Part shown: one piece after another, positions 9,139 through 18,758 of the stretch
Layout of the letters: each line of letters starts with the position of its first letter
How positions within the stretch are numbered: position 1 is the stretch's first letter
Origin: JACQFK01 sp964619955
GTDB taxonomy: Bacteria; Planctomycetota; MHYJ01; JACPRB01
Reading direction: 5' to 3'
Assembly (NCBI GenBank): GCA_964619955.1
Contig: CAZUJF010000001.1
Span: forward strand, 304,841 to 368,840
DNA: 64,000 nt
Translations under genes and position numbers: made by a program
The notes under the pieces: generated by a model
The model's input: only the letters and a program-made list of their open reading frames with translations
Database searches by the model: none
What the model was told of the DNA's origin: nothing

Positions 9139-9894
9139 TCACTGCGCCCGGAGGGTCGAAAGGTACTCGACCACGTCGACGAGTTCCTGGATCGTCATGG
9201 TCTTGGTGAGATCGTCGGGCATCATCGACATCGCGAGCATCTTCTTGCCGGCGATCTTCGCGACGGGGATGTCGAGGTATTCGCCGTTGGTGTCCTTGAG
9301 CGTGACGTGGTCGTCGGTATCCTCGACCTTGATCCCGGTCTTCACGTCGCCGTCCTTCGTCTGCACGACCCAGTTCTCGTAGCTCATGAGGATGCCGGCG
9401 CTGGGCGTGAGGATCGACTCGTAGAGCTGCTCCCGGCCGAGCTTGGTCCCGACGGTGTTGAGGGGCGGGCCGACCTGCCGGCCCTCGTCGCCGACCTGGT
9501 GGCAGCCGATGCAGTTGGGACCCTCGGGGCGGCGGTAGACCTTCGCGCCGTTCTTGGGATCGCCTTTCCGGTTCGCGAGCTCGGCGAGGGGCGGGAGCGG
9601 CGCGCCGTCCTTGCTCCGGGGACGCGGCAGCCGGGCTTCGGCGTTCTTGCGGACCTCCGGGTCGGGACTTTCGGCCAGCGCGAAGACCGCGGTGGCGCGC
9701 AGTTCCTGCGGGAGCTTGGATTGCTCCGCGAGGCCGAAGAGACGCGCGGCGCCGCCCGCGGTCTTGGCGAGCGACTTGACGGCCGCCTCTCGCTCGGCGA
9801 GAGGCTGGGTCACGTCCAGGACCAGTTTGACGGCGGCGTCCTCCTGCCCGGCCCCGAGGGCGAGCAGGAGGCCGGCCGCTACGATCCGCTTCAT
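9139..9894 (-). CDS. Exported c-type cytochrome, PVC heme-binding domain (detached)
   Basis: 251 residues with its own signal peptide (MKRIVAAGLLLALGAGQ). A helical HEAT-like segment (about 20-95) precedes a cytochrome module: NGAKVYRRPEGPNCIGCH with CIGCH heme attachment, VGPPLNT, and the family block GILMSYENWVVQTKDGD and MLAMSMMPDDLT (candidate Met ligand). This equals the C-terminal third of the fused PVC dehydrogenase at 4858-7749. It starts 3 nt after the stop of the dehydrogenase gene upstream and so forms a two-gene unit. A frameshift split is unlikely because the signal peptide is intact. Confidence 0.82.
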   Translation of the reverse strand: MKRIVAAGLLLALGAGQEDAAVKLVLDVTQPLAEREAAVKSLAKTAGGAARLFGLAEQSKLPQELRATAVFALAESPDPEVRKNAEARLPRPRSKDGAPLPPLAELANRKGDPKNGAKVYRRPEGPNCIGCHQVGDEGRQVGPPLNTVGTKLGREQLYESILTPSAGILMSYENWVVQTKDGDVKTGIKVEDTDDHVTLKDTNGEYLDIPVAKIAGKKMLAMSMMPDDLTKTMTIQELVDVVEYLSTLRAQ

Positions 9895-9897
9895 GGG

Positions 9898-11871
9898 CTA
9901 TTTTTTGACGGGGGCCGGAGCCTCCGGGATGACCCGGTTGAGGCGCCATGCGATCGCCTCGGCGACTTTGGCGTCCTTGTTCTTGCCGTTCTTCTGCCAG
10001 GCCTCCAGGACCGCGGCCTCGCGTCCGTGGGCGGCGATGCCGAGCGCCTCGAGATACCAGCGGGGGTGGTAGGCCTCCTGCCGCTTGGCCTCCTGGGCCT
10101 TGAAATCCTTGTCGGGCACGCCGTCCAGGGGGAGCAGCGGCTGTACGCGGTCGGCGAGCGTCACGATCAGGTCCAGGGCCTTGTCCGTGGGCTGGTATTG
10201 CAGCGCGAGCAGGATTTCGCGCGCGACGGCCAGGCTCCGGTCCGCCGCGAGTTCCTTCGAGAGCGCGATCATGTCCATCTTGATCAGGCGCGCGGCGCGG
10301 AAAGCGCAGATCTTGAGGTCGTCGTTCGGGCACTTGAGCATCTCGGAGACGTACTTGGCGCCGTCGGCCTGGCGGGCGAGGAGCCAGAGGGCCCGGGCCT
10401 GGTGGCGCGGGCTCTTCGAGTTGCGCATGAGGTCCTCGAGGGCCTTCACCGCGTCCGCCCCGCCCGAGACGAGCTTCTGGTAGCCGAGGTAGCGGCGCGC
10501 CAGGTTCGGCGATTTGAGGGCCTCGATCTGGCCGGCGACCGTCGCGAGGTCGAGTTTGGGCACGGAGGCCTTGTGTCCTGCGGGCGCGATCCGGTAGATG
10601 CGGCCGCTGATCCTGGCGGGATCCTTGTCGCCGGTCGCGTGGCCGCCGACGCCCGGATCGGTCCAGTCCGCCACGTAGAGCGCGCCGTCGACGCCCACGC
10701 AGAGATCGGAGGGGCGGAACCAGTTGTGCGTGGATTTGAGCAGTTCCGCGGACGCGCAGGAATAGCCGGCGCCCTTGGCCGTCGGGGTGTAGATGCGGAT
10801 CACGTTCGCGCCCGGCTCGCAATGGACGAGCTGGCCGCGGACGGACTCGGGCAGCAGGTCGCCCTCGTAGACGAGGATGCCGGTGGGCGAGCCTCCGCCG
10901 GTGCAGAGCAGGTTCGGCACGACGCCGGGGTCGCGCTGGTGGAAGTGGGCCTCCTGCTTGGACTGGCCGGGGTAGGCGCCCATGTCGCGGCTCCATCCGG
11001 AGCCCTTGAAACCCACGTAGCCGAAGTTGCCGCCCTCCATGACGTAGTTGATGCGCACGCCCTGGTTGCCGTCGTCGTCGTTGTCCGACTGCCAGGCGGT
11101 GCCGAAGGAGTCGGCCGCGACCTCGAAGTTGTTGCGGAAGTTGTGCCCGAGGACCTCGAAGCCGCTTCCGTCGGGGTTGCAGCGGAAGGCCATGCCGTTG
11201 GTGTAGTGGGTGCCCGGGCCGCTGCGGGGCTGGCCGCGCCAGACCTTGCCCTTGCCGCCGACCTCCGAGCCGGTGGAGTCGATGACGATTTCGCCCTTGC
11301 CGGTCTTGATCTGCGCGCCGTTGCAGCCGTCGTTGCCCGCGTTGAAGTAGAAGCGGCCGTCGGGCCCGAACATCATCGAGTGCAGGCCGTGGTCGTGGTT
11401 GACGCCCGTGAATCCTTCGAAAAGGACCTCGGGCGGCCCGGCGGGCTTGTCGCCGCTCTCGTCGATGGTGTAGACGCTCATCTTGGGCGACTGGGCCACG
11501 TAGACCTTCTTGCCCACGACCGTGATGCCGAGGGGCCCGACGATCGAGGGGTCCTGCGCGAAGACCTTGTAGCTGTCGGCCTTCCCGTCGAGGTCGGTGT
11601 CCTCCATGATGACGATGCGGTCGCCGGCGGGGCGCAGCTTGGAGCCGCGATAGTTCATGGACTCCACGGCCCAGATGCGGCCGCGTTCGTCGATGTCGAT
11701 GTTCGTGGGGTTCACGAGCCCCGGCTCGCTGGCCCAGCAGGTGGCCTCCAGCCCCTCGGGCAGCTTGAACGCCTTGATCTGCTCTTCAGGGGACAGGGCG
11801 CCCTTCTGCTGGGGCGCGGGGGCCGCGGCGATCAGGCCGGCGGCGAGGGTCAGCGTGACGATGCTTCTCAT
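9898..11871 (-). CDS. PVC-type dehydrogenase with HEAT repeats, no heme motif
   Basis: 657 residues; signal peptide MRSIVTLTLAAGLIAAAPAP; AGAGG about 9 nt before ATG 11871. The N-terminal two thirds is the PVC beta-propeller: FKLPEGLEATCWASEPGLV, NIDIDERGRIWAVE, DTDLDGKADSY and HDHGLHSMMFGPDGRFYFNAG. HEAT repeats follow from about residue 450 (NLARRYLGYQKLVSGG, SPRHQARALWLLARQ). There is no CxxCH, and the next gene supplies the heme domain. Predicted periplasmic oxidation of an unknown organic substrate, passing electrons to the adjacent cytochrome. It is divergent from the sulfatase at 11965 with a short shared promoter region. Confidence 0.83.
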   Translation of the reverse strand: MRSIVTLTLAAGLIAAAPAPQQKGALSPEEQIKAFKLPEGLEATCWASEPGLVNPTNIDIDERGRIWAVESMNYRGSKLRPAGDRIVIMEDTDLDGKADSYKVFAQDPSIVGPLGITVVGKKVYVAQSPKMSVYTIDESGDKPAGPPEVLFEGFTGVNHDHGLHSMMFGPDGRFYFNAGNDGCNGAQIKTGKGEIVIDSTGSEVGGKGKVWRGQPRSGPGTHYTNGMAFRCNPDGSGFEVLGHNFRNNFEVAADSFGTAWQSDNDDDGNQGVRINYVMEGGNFGYVGFKGSGWSRDMGAYPGQSKQEAHFHQRDPGVVPNLLCTGGGSPTGILVYEGDLLPESVRGQLVHCEPGANVIRIYTPTAKGAGYSCASAELLKSTHNWFRPSDLCVGVDGALYVADWTDPGVGGHATGDKDPARISGRIYRIAPAGHKASVPKLDLATVAGQIEALKSPNLARRYLGYQKLVSGGADAVKALEDLMRNSKSPRHQARALWLLARQADGAKYVSEMLKCPNDDLKICAFRAARLIKMDMIALSKELAADRSLAVAREILLALQYQPTDKALDLIVTLADRVQPLLPLDGVPDKDFKAQEAKRQEAYHPRWYLEALGIAAHGREAAVLEAWQKNGKNKDAKVAEAIAWRLNRVIPEAPAPVKK

Positions 11872-11964
11872 TTTCTATTCCTCTCGTGTGCCATCGGGGA
11901 CGACTAATATAGCGACGCAGGGGGGTGGATGTTTCCTAAAATGGCGAAAACGAGGAGCTGGATC

Positions 11965-13338
11965 ATGAGAATGTTCGCGCTCGGCCTGCTGGTCCTCGGA
12001 AGCTGCGCCTCCGCCGGGTCCGGCCCCCAGGCGGCCCGGAAGCCCAACATCATCTTCATCCATGCGGACGACCTGGGCTGGGGGGATCTGTCCTGCTACG
12101 GACAGAAGCGCTTCGCGACGCCGGAGCTGGACCGCCTCGCGGCGGAGGGCACGCGCTTCACGCAGTACTATTCGGGCAGCACCGTCTGCGGCCCTTCGCG
12201 GTATGCGCTGATGACCGGACTCCACATGGGGCACGCCTGGATCCGCGGGAACGCGGAGATTCCGCTGCGCCCCGAGGACGTCACGGTGGCGAAACTGCTG
12301 AAACCCGCGGGGTACGCCTGCGCGGTGATCGGGAAATGGGGGCTGGGTCTCGCCGACAACAGCGGGCGCCCCGATCTGCAGGGCTTCGACTACTCGTTCG
12401 GGTTCCTCGATCACAAACACGCCCACCGGCAGTACACGGACCATCTCTTCCGCAACGGGCAGCGCGTCGAGATCCCCGAGGAGCGCTGGGCGAACGATCT
12501 TTTCGCTGAGGAATCGCTCGCGTACATCGAACGCCAGAAGGAGGGACCCTTCTTCCTTTATCTCAATTTCACGAATCCCCATGCGGAGCTTCGGGTCCCC
12601 GAGGAGGCGCTGGCGGAATTCCGGGGGAAGTTTCCCGAGACCCCCTGGCGGACGCCGAACGCGATCGCCGGCTCCAAGGGCTACCGGGCGCAGGAGGAGC
12701 CGCACGCCGCGTTCGCCGCCATGGTGACGCGCATGGACCGCGCGGTGGGGACGATCCTCGCGCGCCTGAAGAGCCTCGGGCTCGACGAGCACACGATCGT
12801 GCTCTTCACGAGCGACAACGGTCCGCACAAGGAGGGCGGGGCGGACCCCGTCTTCTTCGACTCCAACGGCCCCTACAAAGGGATCAAACGGGATCTCTAC
12901 GAGGGCGGGATCCGGGTGCCGATGCTCGTGCGAGGGCCGGGACGGATCCCGGCGGGGCGCGTGAGCGATTTCAAGTGGGCGCACTGGGACTTCCTTCCCA
13001 CCGCGGCGGAATGGGCGGGCCTGCCGGCTCCCCCCGGGATCGACGGCATCTCCATGGCGCCGCAGCTGGCAGGCCGCGAACAGGCGGGGCACGCCTATCT
13101 TTACTGGGAGTTCTTCGAGCGGGGTTATGACCAGGCCATCAGGATGGACGACTGGAAGGGCGTGCGTAACGGCCTGGGTTCCGCCCTGGAGCTCTACGAT
13201 CTGAAGCAGGACCCCGGGGAGGAGCGCAACGTGGCGGCGGAGCATCCCGCGCTGGTCGCGAAGCTGGAGGCGCTCATGAAGGACGCGCGCGTGGACTCCG
13301 AGCGCTGGGTTCCGAAAGCGGGGCCGAAGAAACGCTAA
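11965..13338 (+). CDS. Type I sulfatase, lipoprotein
   Basis: 457 residues from ATG 11965, chosen over 11929 and 11941 because AGGAG sits 7 nt upstream and the lipoprotein signal begins there (MRMFALGLLVLGSC, Cys14). Alkaline-phosphatase-superfamily sulfatase: metal-binding HADDLGWGD (Asp35, Asp36), the formylglycine signature CGPSR (Cys75), GKWGLGL and LFTSDNGPHKEGG. Cys75 must be converted to formylglycine, so the cell needs a sulfatase-maturing enzyme, which is not encoded in this window. It likely removes sulfate esters from polysaccharides at the cell surface. Its 3' end overlaps the convergent second sulfatase by 4 nt. Confidence 0.9.
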   Translation: MRMFALGLLVLGSCASAGSGPQAARKPNIIFIHADDLGWGDLSCYGQKRFATPELDRLAAEGTRFTQYYSGSTVCGPSRYALMTGLHMGHAWIRGNAEIPLRPEDVTVAKLLKPAGYACAVIGKWGLGLADNSGRPDLQGFDYSFGFLDHKHAHRQYTDHLFRNGQRVEIPEERWANDLFAEESLAYIERQKEGPFFLYLNFTNPHAELRVPEEALAEFRGKFPETPWRTPNAIAGSKGYRAQEEPHAAFAAMVTRMDRAVGTILARLKSLGLDEHTIVLFTSDNGPHKEGGADPVFFDSNGPYKGIKRDLYEGGIRVPMLVRGPGRIPAGRVSDFKWAHWDFLPTAAEWAGLPAPPGIDGISMAPQLAGREQAGHAYLYWEFFERGYDQAIRMDDWKGVRNGLGSALELYDLKQDPGEERNVAAEHPALVAKLEALMKDARVDSERWVPKAGPKKR

Positions 13339-14993
13339 TCCACCCTCAACAGCTCGATCTGGTCGGGGGCGAACTTCTGCGCGCCCGAGGAGAGCAGGGC
13401 CTCGAGGCGGGAGTTGCCGGTCCGCATCGCCAGGTCCAGCACGACGCTGGTCTGCCCGGCCCGGATGAGCGCCGAGGTCTTCTGCGTGCCGCTGAGCAGC
13501 AACGCCGAACCGTCCGCCGGATAGGGACGGAAGCGCAACGTGACCTTCAGCTTCAGGCTGCGCGTGGCGTGCAGATCCCAGTGACCGACGCTGTCCTTCG
13601 ACCAGCCGGCCTTGGGTCCCCGCCAGTCCTGGCGCGTGAGCACCGTCGGATTCTCGTCCTCGAAACCCACGTGGATGCGGGGGGGCTCGAAGTTCCGGTA
13701 CGAGGACACCTCCTTGAACCAGCGCCCGTAGGCGGCCCCCAGCTCCTGGACTTTCTCGGGATTCGAGGCCGCCAGGTCGCTCTTCTCCCCGGGATCCTGG
13801 AGCAGGTCGAAGAGCAGCGGGGGGTCCTTGGGCTGCTGTCCCAGCAGCTTCCAGCGCCGCGTCACGACGGCATAGGAGCGCTTCGCTTCCGGCACGTCGC
13901 CGCGGTGCCACTGGAGGAAGATCTCGCGGTCGGCCGCCTCGGCTCCGCGCAACTGCGGGAGGAGGCTGCGTCCGTCCACACGCAGATCCGCGGGAAGAGG
14001 CTGTCCGCAGGCCTCCAAGAGCGTCGGGAGCAGGTCGACATGCGCCGCCGGGCCGCCCACCGACCTCCCGCCCTGGAGTTGCGCCGGCCAGCGGATGAAG
14101 AACGGGGAGCGGATGCCGCCCTCGAAGAGCGTGCCCTTGAGCCCCCGCAGGGAGACGTTGTAGCGCGGCTGCTGGGAGCCGTTGTCGCTCAGGAAGACCA
14201 CGATCGTGTCGCGTTCCAGCGACCGCGTCTTGAGGGCGTCGAGCAGACGCCCGACGTTCATGTCGATGTTCTCGACCATGGCGTACACCTTGGCGGTCGT
14301 TTCCGAAAGCCCCCGGTCGAGATATTTCTGCAGGTAGCCTTCCGGGACCTCGAGGGGCGTGTGGGGCGCGTTGTAGGCCACCCACGTGAAGAACGGCAGC
14401 CCGGGCTCCCGGATGAACTCCAGCGCGGCGTCGGTGATGAGGTCCGTCACGTAGCCCTTCTGCTTCACGGGCCAGCCCTGCCGGTAGAGGGTCGGGTCCT
14501 GGTAGTGGTCGCCGCCGGGCGGATCCGACGGCTGGCCGATGCCGCCGCCCTTGAGCGTGAGCGTGCGCTGGAACCCCTGGTCCATCGCCCGCATCGGATA
14601 GTTGTCGCCGAGGTGCCATTTCCCGAAGAGGCCGCGCCGGTGCGTGGGGGCGAGCAGCTCGGCGATCGTGAGCTCGTCCGCATGCATCATCGAGCGCCCG
14701 ATGAACGTGTCGACGACGCCGGTCCGGTAATTCCAACGGCCCGTGAGCAGGCTGGACCGCGTGGGGGAGCAGACGGGCGAGACGTAGAAGCGCTCGATCT
14801 TCACGGCCTCCTTCGCGAAAGCGTCGAGGCGCGGCGTCCGGATCTCGGGATTGCCCTGGCAGCCGAGATCCCCGTAGCCCTGGTCGTCGGTCAGGATCAC
14901 CAGGATGTTGGGCGGCGCCCCCGTTCGAGGCGCGCCCTGCGGCGCCGTGCAGCCGAGCAGGAGTCCGAGCAGGATCGCTGAAGCCGCCCTCAT
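13335..14993 (-). CDS. Type I sulfatase, lipoprotein (second copy type)
   Basis: 552 residues from ATG 14993, which overlaps the stop of the DUF6807 gene (ATGA 14990-14993). Upstream frame extension is out-of-frame with that gene and is rejected. Lipoprotein signal with LLLGC (Cys15). Catalytic features: LTDDQGYGDLGCQG (Asp36, Asp37), formylglycine site CSPTR (Cys75, the common Thr variant of CxPSR), GKWHLGD and VFLSDNGSQQPRY. A C-terminal extension of about 100 residues (FEPPRIHVGFEDENPTVL onward, ending DQIELLRVD) is beta-rich and may be an accessory or binding domain. Co-translated with DUF6807, suggesting joint action on a sulfated glycan. Confidence 0.88.
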   Translation of the reverse strand: MRAASAILLGLLLGCTAPQGAPRTGAPPNILVILTDDQGYGDLGCQGNPEIRTPRLDAFAKEAVKIERFYVSPVCSPTRSSLLTGRWNYRTGVVDTFIGRSMMHADELTIAELLAPTHRRGLFGKWHLGDNYPMRAMDQGFQRTLTLKGGGIGQPSDPPGGDHYQDPTLYRQGWPVKQKGYVTDLITDAALEFIREPGLPFFTWVAYNAPHTPLEVPEGYLQKYLDRGLSETTAKVYAMVENIDMNVGRLLDALKTRSLERDTIVVFLSDNGSQQPRYNVSLRGLKGTLFEGGIRSPFFIRWPAQLQGGRSVGGPAAHVDLLPTLLEACGQPLPADLRVDGRSLLPQLRGAEAADREIFLQWHRGDVPEAKRSYAVVTRRWKLLGQQPKDPPLLFDLLQDPGEKSDLAASNPEKVQELGAAYGRWFKEVSSYRNFEPPRIHVGFEDENPTVLTRQDWRGPKAGWSKDSVGHWDLHATRSLKLKVTLRFRPYPADGSALLLSGTQKTSALIRAGQTSVVLDLAMRTGNSRLEALLSSGAQKFAPDQIELLRVD

Positions 14994-16231
14994 GAAACGG
15001 CGCTCTCGGGGGGATTCAGGAAGTCCGCCGACCGGGAGGCCACGCTGTCGGGCGTCAGGTCGCCCTTCTGCAGCCAGAGCCGGTAGCGCACGAGCAGGGT
15101 CTGTCCGGCCTCGAGCGTGCGGGCGAAATAGGAGCCGAAGCGGCCGTAGTCCCGCTCGCTGAAGCGGGCCTCCTTCGGATTGTCCGGGCGGTCGAGCATG
15201 GCCACGGTATAGCGGTCGTCGCCGAGCACGAAGCTCATCGCGTTCCAGGGGAGGTTGACGTGGTCCTTCTGGCCCGGCCAGTTGCGCGTCTCCCCGGGTT
15301 TGCCGGCGCCGTCCGGGCGGATGTAGTGCGTGAGCCGGGATGTCTTGTCGGCGACTTCGCCGTCCGCCCGGAAATGGAAGCCGGCGTGCTGCGGATCCCC
15401 GTCCAGCTTCACGGGGGCCAGCTCCGGCTTTAGCAAGGAAACGAAGTCCACGAGGATGCCGCCGGGGACGGCATACGCCGTCAGTTCGCGTTCTTCGCGC
15501 GCAAAGAGCTCCTTGCCCTCGCCGTGCCAGCCGACGGACAGCCGGTGGCGTCCAAACACGGATCCGACGGCGGATTCCAGCGTCTTCTCGTGCGCCTGGT
15601 GGGCGCCTTTCGTGCAATGCCAGACATCGCAAGTCTTGCCGGCGCCGTACGTGACCTTGTTGAAGCCGTAGTAGATGCCCCGGTGATGCGTGAACTTGCC
15701 GCCCGCCCCCTTGGTGACCCGGCGTTCGCCCTTGGGGTCGTAGAGATGGTGGAAGACCTTGTAGGTCTGCTCCCGCGCCGCCGGGCTGCTTTCATCGAGC
15801 GGGGCATTCATGTACTGGAGCACCGGACGTTTGCCGAAGGACAGCAGCCCCTGCTCGTTCCAGGCAAACGCGTCATCCACCGGGGAGGGATCGCGGAGCA
15901 GCGTAACCCTGAAGGATGCGGACGCGCCGGCGTCGAGCTTCGGGAGGACGAAGCTGAGCTCGCGTTTCGCGGCCGAACCCAGCGCGGGAGGTGAGAGCTG
16001 CCCGGGCAGTGTCCGGCCGCCCTCCTCGAGGATGGCCGCGGTGGAGCCCGCGAAACTTTCCGGGATCACCACCGCAGCCCGCACGAGACAGTTGCTGCGG
16101 TTGAGCGCGCCGGCCTTGACGGTCAGCGTGAAGACGTTGTCCTGGGAGAACACTCGCGCCGGGAAGATCCCGCACACCGTCGCCGCGCCTATAAAACCGC
16201 GGCGGCTGAGCCCTTTTGTCTGAATGGTCAT
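14990..16231 (-). CDS. DUF6807 (PmoA-like) exported protein with Tat signal
   Basis: 413 residues from ATG 16231. The N-terminus has a twin-arginine motif (LSRRGFIGAA), so folded export is likely. The body contains the DUF6807/PmoA-family blocks RPVLQYMNAPLDES, FTHHRGIYYGFNKVTYG, the charged helix near HQAHEKTLES, and SFVLGDDRYTVAMLDRPDN. NCBI calls such proteins PmoA family after a weak resemblance; there is no evidence of methane oxidation and no metal-site partner genes. No clear Shine-Dalgarno precedes the start; the open frame extends to 16573 but the codons there are unlike genes. First gene of a unit with the sulfatase, with a 4-nt overlap. Confidence 0.78.
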   Translation of the reverse strand: MTIQTKGLSRRGFIGAATVCGIFPARVFSQDNVFTLTVKAGALNRSNCLVRAAVVIPESFAGSTAAILEEGGRTLPGQLSPPALGSAAKRELSFVLPKLDAGASASFRVTLLRDPSPVDDAFAWNEQGLLSFGKRPVLQYMNAPLDESSPAAREQTYKVFHHLYDPKGERRVTKGAGGKFTHHRGIYYGFNKVTYGAGKTCDVWHCTKGAHQAHEKTLESAVGSVFGRHRLSVGWHGEGKELFAREERELTAYAVPGGILVDFVSLLKPELAPVKLDGDPQHAGFHFRADGEVADKTSRLTHYIRPDGAGKPGETRNWPGQKDHVNLPWNAMSFVLGDDRYTVAMLDRPDNPKEARFSERDYGRFGSYFARTLEAGQTLLVRYRLWLQKGDLTPDSVASRSADFLNPPESAVS

Positions 16232-16367
16232 GTGCCCATGAAACCCGTTTTGCCCGCTCCGGGTTGCGAAAATCGACCGGTAAGGAATCTCAATATATTT
16301 ACGCCACATCTCATGGGCCCCAGAGCGAATAAGCATAGGATTCTCATGGATCGTGGAGGGTCGCCGG

Positions 16368-18719
16368 ATGTTGAAGCCGTTGGGATTCCTGCTCTCGCTG
16401 CTCTGCCTCGCCTCAACCCAGGAAAGCGGGGGAGTCGTCCCGCTCGGGCGGGACGGCCAGGCCCTCAACCTGGATTTCGAGAAGGGAACGCTGGAGCACT
16501 GGACGGCCACGGGCGCCGCGTTCGAGAGGCAGCCGGTGAAGGGCGACACGGTTTCGGCGCGCCGCCCGGACATGAAGAGCCGTCACCAGGGAACCTGGTG
16601 GATCGGCACGTATGAGATGGCCGGGGACGCGCCGACCGGGACGCTGACCTCGGACCCCTTCAAGATCACCCATCCGTTCGCGAGCTTTCTGGTCGGCGGG
16701 GGCGCGGCGGACACGACGCGCGTGGAACTCGCCCCCGCAGCAGGGGGCGCCGCCCTGGTCAAGGTGTCGGGTGAAGACAGCGAAACCCTGAGGCCCGTCG
16801 TCCTGGACTTGACGGCGCATGTCGGCAAGGAGATCGTGGTCCGTCTGGTGGACGCCAGCGCCGCCGGCTGGGGACACATCAATTTCGACGGCTTCCGTTT
16901 CTGGGCGGAGCGCCCCAAGTTCCCGGAGGCGCGCGGCCCGGGTCCCGCCGCGGTCAAGGATGATTTCAAATTCGCCGGGCTGACGCCCCTGGAAGCGGCG
17001 AAGTCCATGTCCGTCCCCGAAGGGTTCCGCGTCACGCTCGGCGCCGGGGAGCCCGACGTCACTCAGCCCATCGCGATGGCGCTCGACGAACGCGGCCGCG
17101 TCTGGATCGCCGAGAATCCCGATTACCCGGCCTGGAAGCCGCCCCAGGACGGCGGCAAATGCAGGGTCGTCATCTTCGAGGACGAGGACGGCGACGGGAG
17201 CCTGGAGAAGCGGAAGGTCTTCGTCGAAGGCATCAATTTCATCAGCGGGCTGGAGGTCGGGTTCGGCGGGGCCTGGATCGGCGCGCCGCCGTACCTGCTG
17301 TTCGTGCCGGACAAGGACGGCGACGACGTCGCGGACGGCCCTCCCGTGCCCGTCCTGGAGGGCTGGGGTCATCAGGACACGCATGAGACGCTGAACGCGT
17401 TCATCTGGGGGCCGGACGGCTGGCTGTACGGCTGCCACGGCGTCTTCACGCATTCCGACGTGGGGAAGCCCGGCGCGCCGCCGGAGCAGCGCCAGAAGAT
17501 CAACGCGGGCTATTGGCGCTACCACCCGTTGAAGCAGCGTTTCGAGGTGTTCGCCGAGGGCTGCAGCAACCAGTGGGGGATCGACTTCAACGACCACGGC
17601 CAGGCCTTCGCCACGGCCTGCGTCATCCCGCATCTCTTCCACGTCGTTCAGGGGGCGCGCTACACGCGGCAGGCGGGGGCGCATTTCAACCCCTTCACGT
17701 ACGAGGACATCCCGACGATCGCCGATCACCGGCATTACTCGGGCGCCCGCGGACCGCATGCGGGAAACGGGACCTCGGACGCCGCCGGCGGGGGACATGC
17801 CCACTGCGGGGCGATGGTCTATCTGGGCGACACCTTCCCTGCGGAGTACCGCAACCAGATCTTCTTCAACAACATCCACGGCGCCCGCCTCAACATGGAC
17901 ATCCTCGAACCTAAGGGCTCGGGGTTCGTCGGACGGCACGGGAAGGATTTCCTCCTCTCGAACGACCGCTGGTCCCAGATCCTGAACCTGCGCTACGGCC
18001 CCGACGGCGCGGCCTGGATCATCGACTGGTACGACCGGCAGCAGTGCCATACGGGGCGTGCCCAGGATCACGACCGGAGCAACGGGCGGATCTTCAAGGT
18101 CCAGTACCAGAACCCCAGCCCGCCGAAGGTCGACCTGCGGAAGCTGTCAACCCCCGAACTCGTGAAGCTCATGCTCCACAAGAACGACTGGTACGTGCGG
18201 CACGCGCGCAAGGTGCTTCAGGAGCGGCAGGCCGCGGCGGAAGCGGGCCCGGCGCTGCTGGAAATCCTGGGCAACGCCGACGCCACCCGCGTGCTGCGCG
18301 CGATGTGGGCTCTGCACGTGCTGGGCGCGTTCCCGCCGGAACTCGCGTTGAAGCTGAGCGCACATGAGAACCCCTATGTCCGGGGCTGGTCGCTGCAGCT
18401 GGCCTCCGAGGACCGGAGCGCCGGCGACGCGCTGCTCGCCCGCATGGCTGAACTGGCCGCCCAGGATGCCTCCCCGATCGTGAGGCTCTACGTCGCCTCC
18501 GCGGTGCAGCGGATGCCCGTGGAGAAGCGGGCTCCGATCCTCGCGGGGCTGCTCTCGCATGCGGAGGACGCGGACGACCACAACCTGCCGCTGCTGTACT
18601 GGTACGGTGTGGAGTCCGTCGTGGCGGCGGATGCGAAGGCAGGCGCGCTTCTTCTGGCGAAGAACAAGATCCCGAAGCTGCGCACGTTCATTTCACGCCG
18701 GATGGTGGCGGGAAAGTAG
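16368..18719 (+). CDS. PVC-type dehydrogenase with N-terminal jelly-roll domain
   Basis: 783 residues; ATG 16368 has GGAGGG 7 nt upstream (a GTG at 16353 is inside that signal and rejected). Signal peptide MLKPLGFLLSLLCLASTQ. Residues about 25-175 form a galactose-binding-like beta domain of the levanase type (NLDFEKGTLEHWTATGAAF, GTWWIGTYE, GHINFDGFRFW). The PVC dehydrogenase propeller follows (MSVPEGFRVTLGAGEPDV, DERGRVWIAENPDYP, DEDGDGS, DKDGDDV), then HEAT repeats from about 600. There is no CxxCH. The heme is carried by the next gene, 39 nt downstream. The added carbohydrate-binding-like domain supports a glycan-linked role. Confidence 0.82.
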   Translation: MLKPLGFLLSLLCLASTQESGGVVPLGRDGQALNLDFEKGTLEHWTATGAAFERQPVKGDTVSARRPDMKSRHQGTWWIGTYEMAGDAPTGTLTSDPFKITHPFASFLVGGGAADTTRVELAPAAGGAALVKVSGEDSETLRPVVLDLTAHVGKEIVVRLVDASAAGWGHINFDGFRFWAERPKFPEARGPGPAAVKDDFKFAGLTPLEAAKSMSVPEGFRVTLGAGEPDVTQPIAMALDERGRVWIAENPDYPAWKPPQDGGKCRVVIFEDEDGDGSLEKRKVFVEGINFISGLEVGFGGAWIGAPPYLLFVPDKDGDDVADGPPVPVLEGWGHQDTHETLNAFIWGPDGWLYGCHGVFTHSDVGKPGAPPEQRQKINAGYWRYHPLKQRFEVFAEGCSNQWGIDFNDHGQAFATACVIPHLFHVVQGARYTRQAGAHFNPFTYEDIPTIADHRHYSGARGPHAGNGTSDAAGGGHAHCGAMVYLGDTFPAEYRNQIFFNNIHGARLNMDILEPKGSGFVGRHGKDFLLSNDRWSQILNLRYGPDGAAWIIDWYDRQQCHTGRAQDHDRSNGRIFKVQYQNPSPPKVDLRKLSTPELVKLMLHKNDWYVRHARKVLQERQAAAEAGPALLEILGNADATRVLRAMWALHVLGAFPPELALKLSAHENPYVRGWSLQLASEDRSAGDALLARMAELAAQDASPIVRLYVASAVQRMPVEKRAPILAGLLSHAEDADDHNLPLLYWYGVESVVAADAKAGALLLAKNKIPKLRTFISRRMVAGK

Positions 18720-18758
18720 CGGCCGTCGTAAGATATCCGGCCCTTGAAGGAGTCCCTG

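Noticed and set aside
9139..9898. A frameshift splitting one PVC dehydrogenase into dehydrogenase and cytochrome genes
   Set aside because: The cytochrome has its own complete signal peptide and the upstream gene ends naturally, so two genes are real.
9307..11907. Long open frame antisense to the split PVC dehydrogenase, and similar antisense frames at 5449-7401, 2409-4244 and 46085-48172
   Set aside because: Long antisense frames are expected in GC-rich coding DNA; they lack start context, signal peptides and recognisable domains.
14994..15632. Extension of the second sulfatase upstream of 14993
   Set aside because: It lies inside the DUF6807 gene in another frame; the lipoprotein signal begins at 14993 with ATGA overlap.
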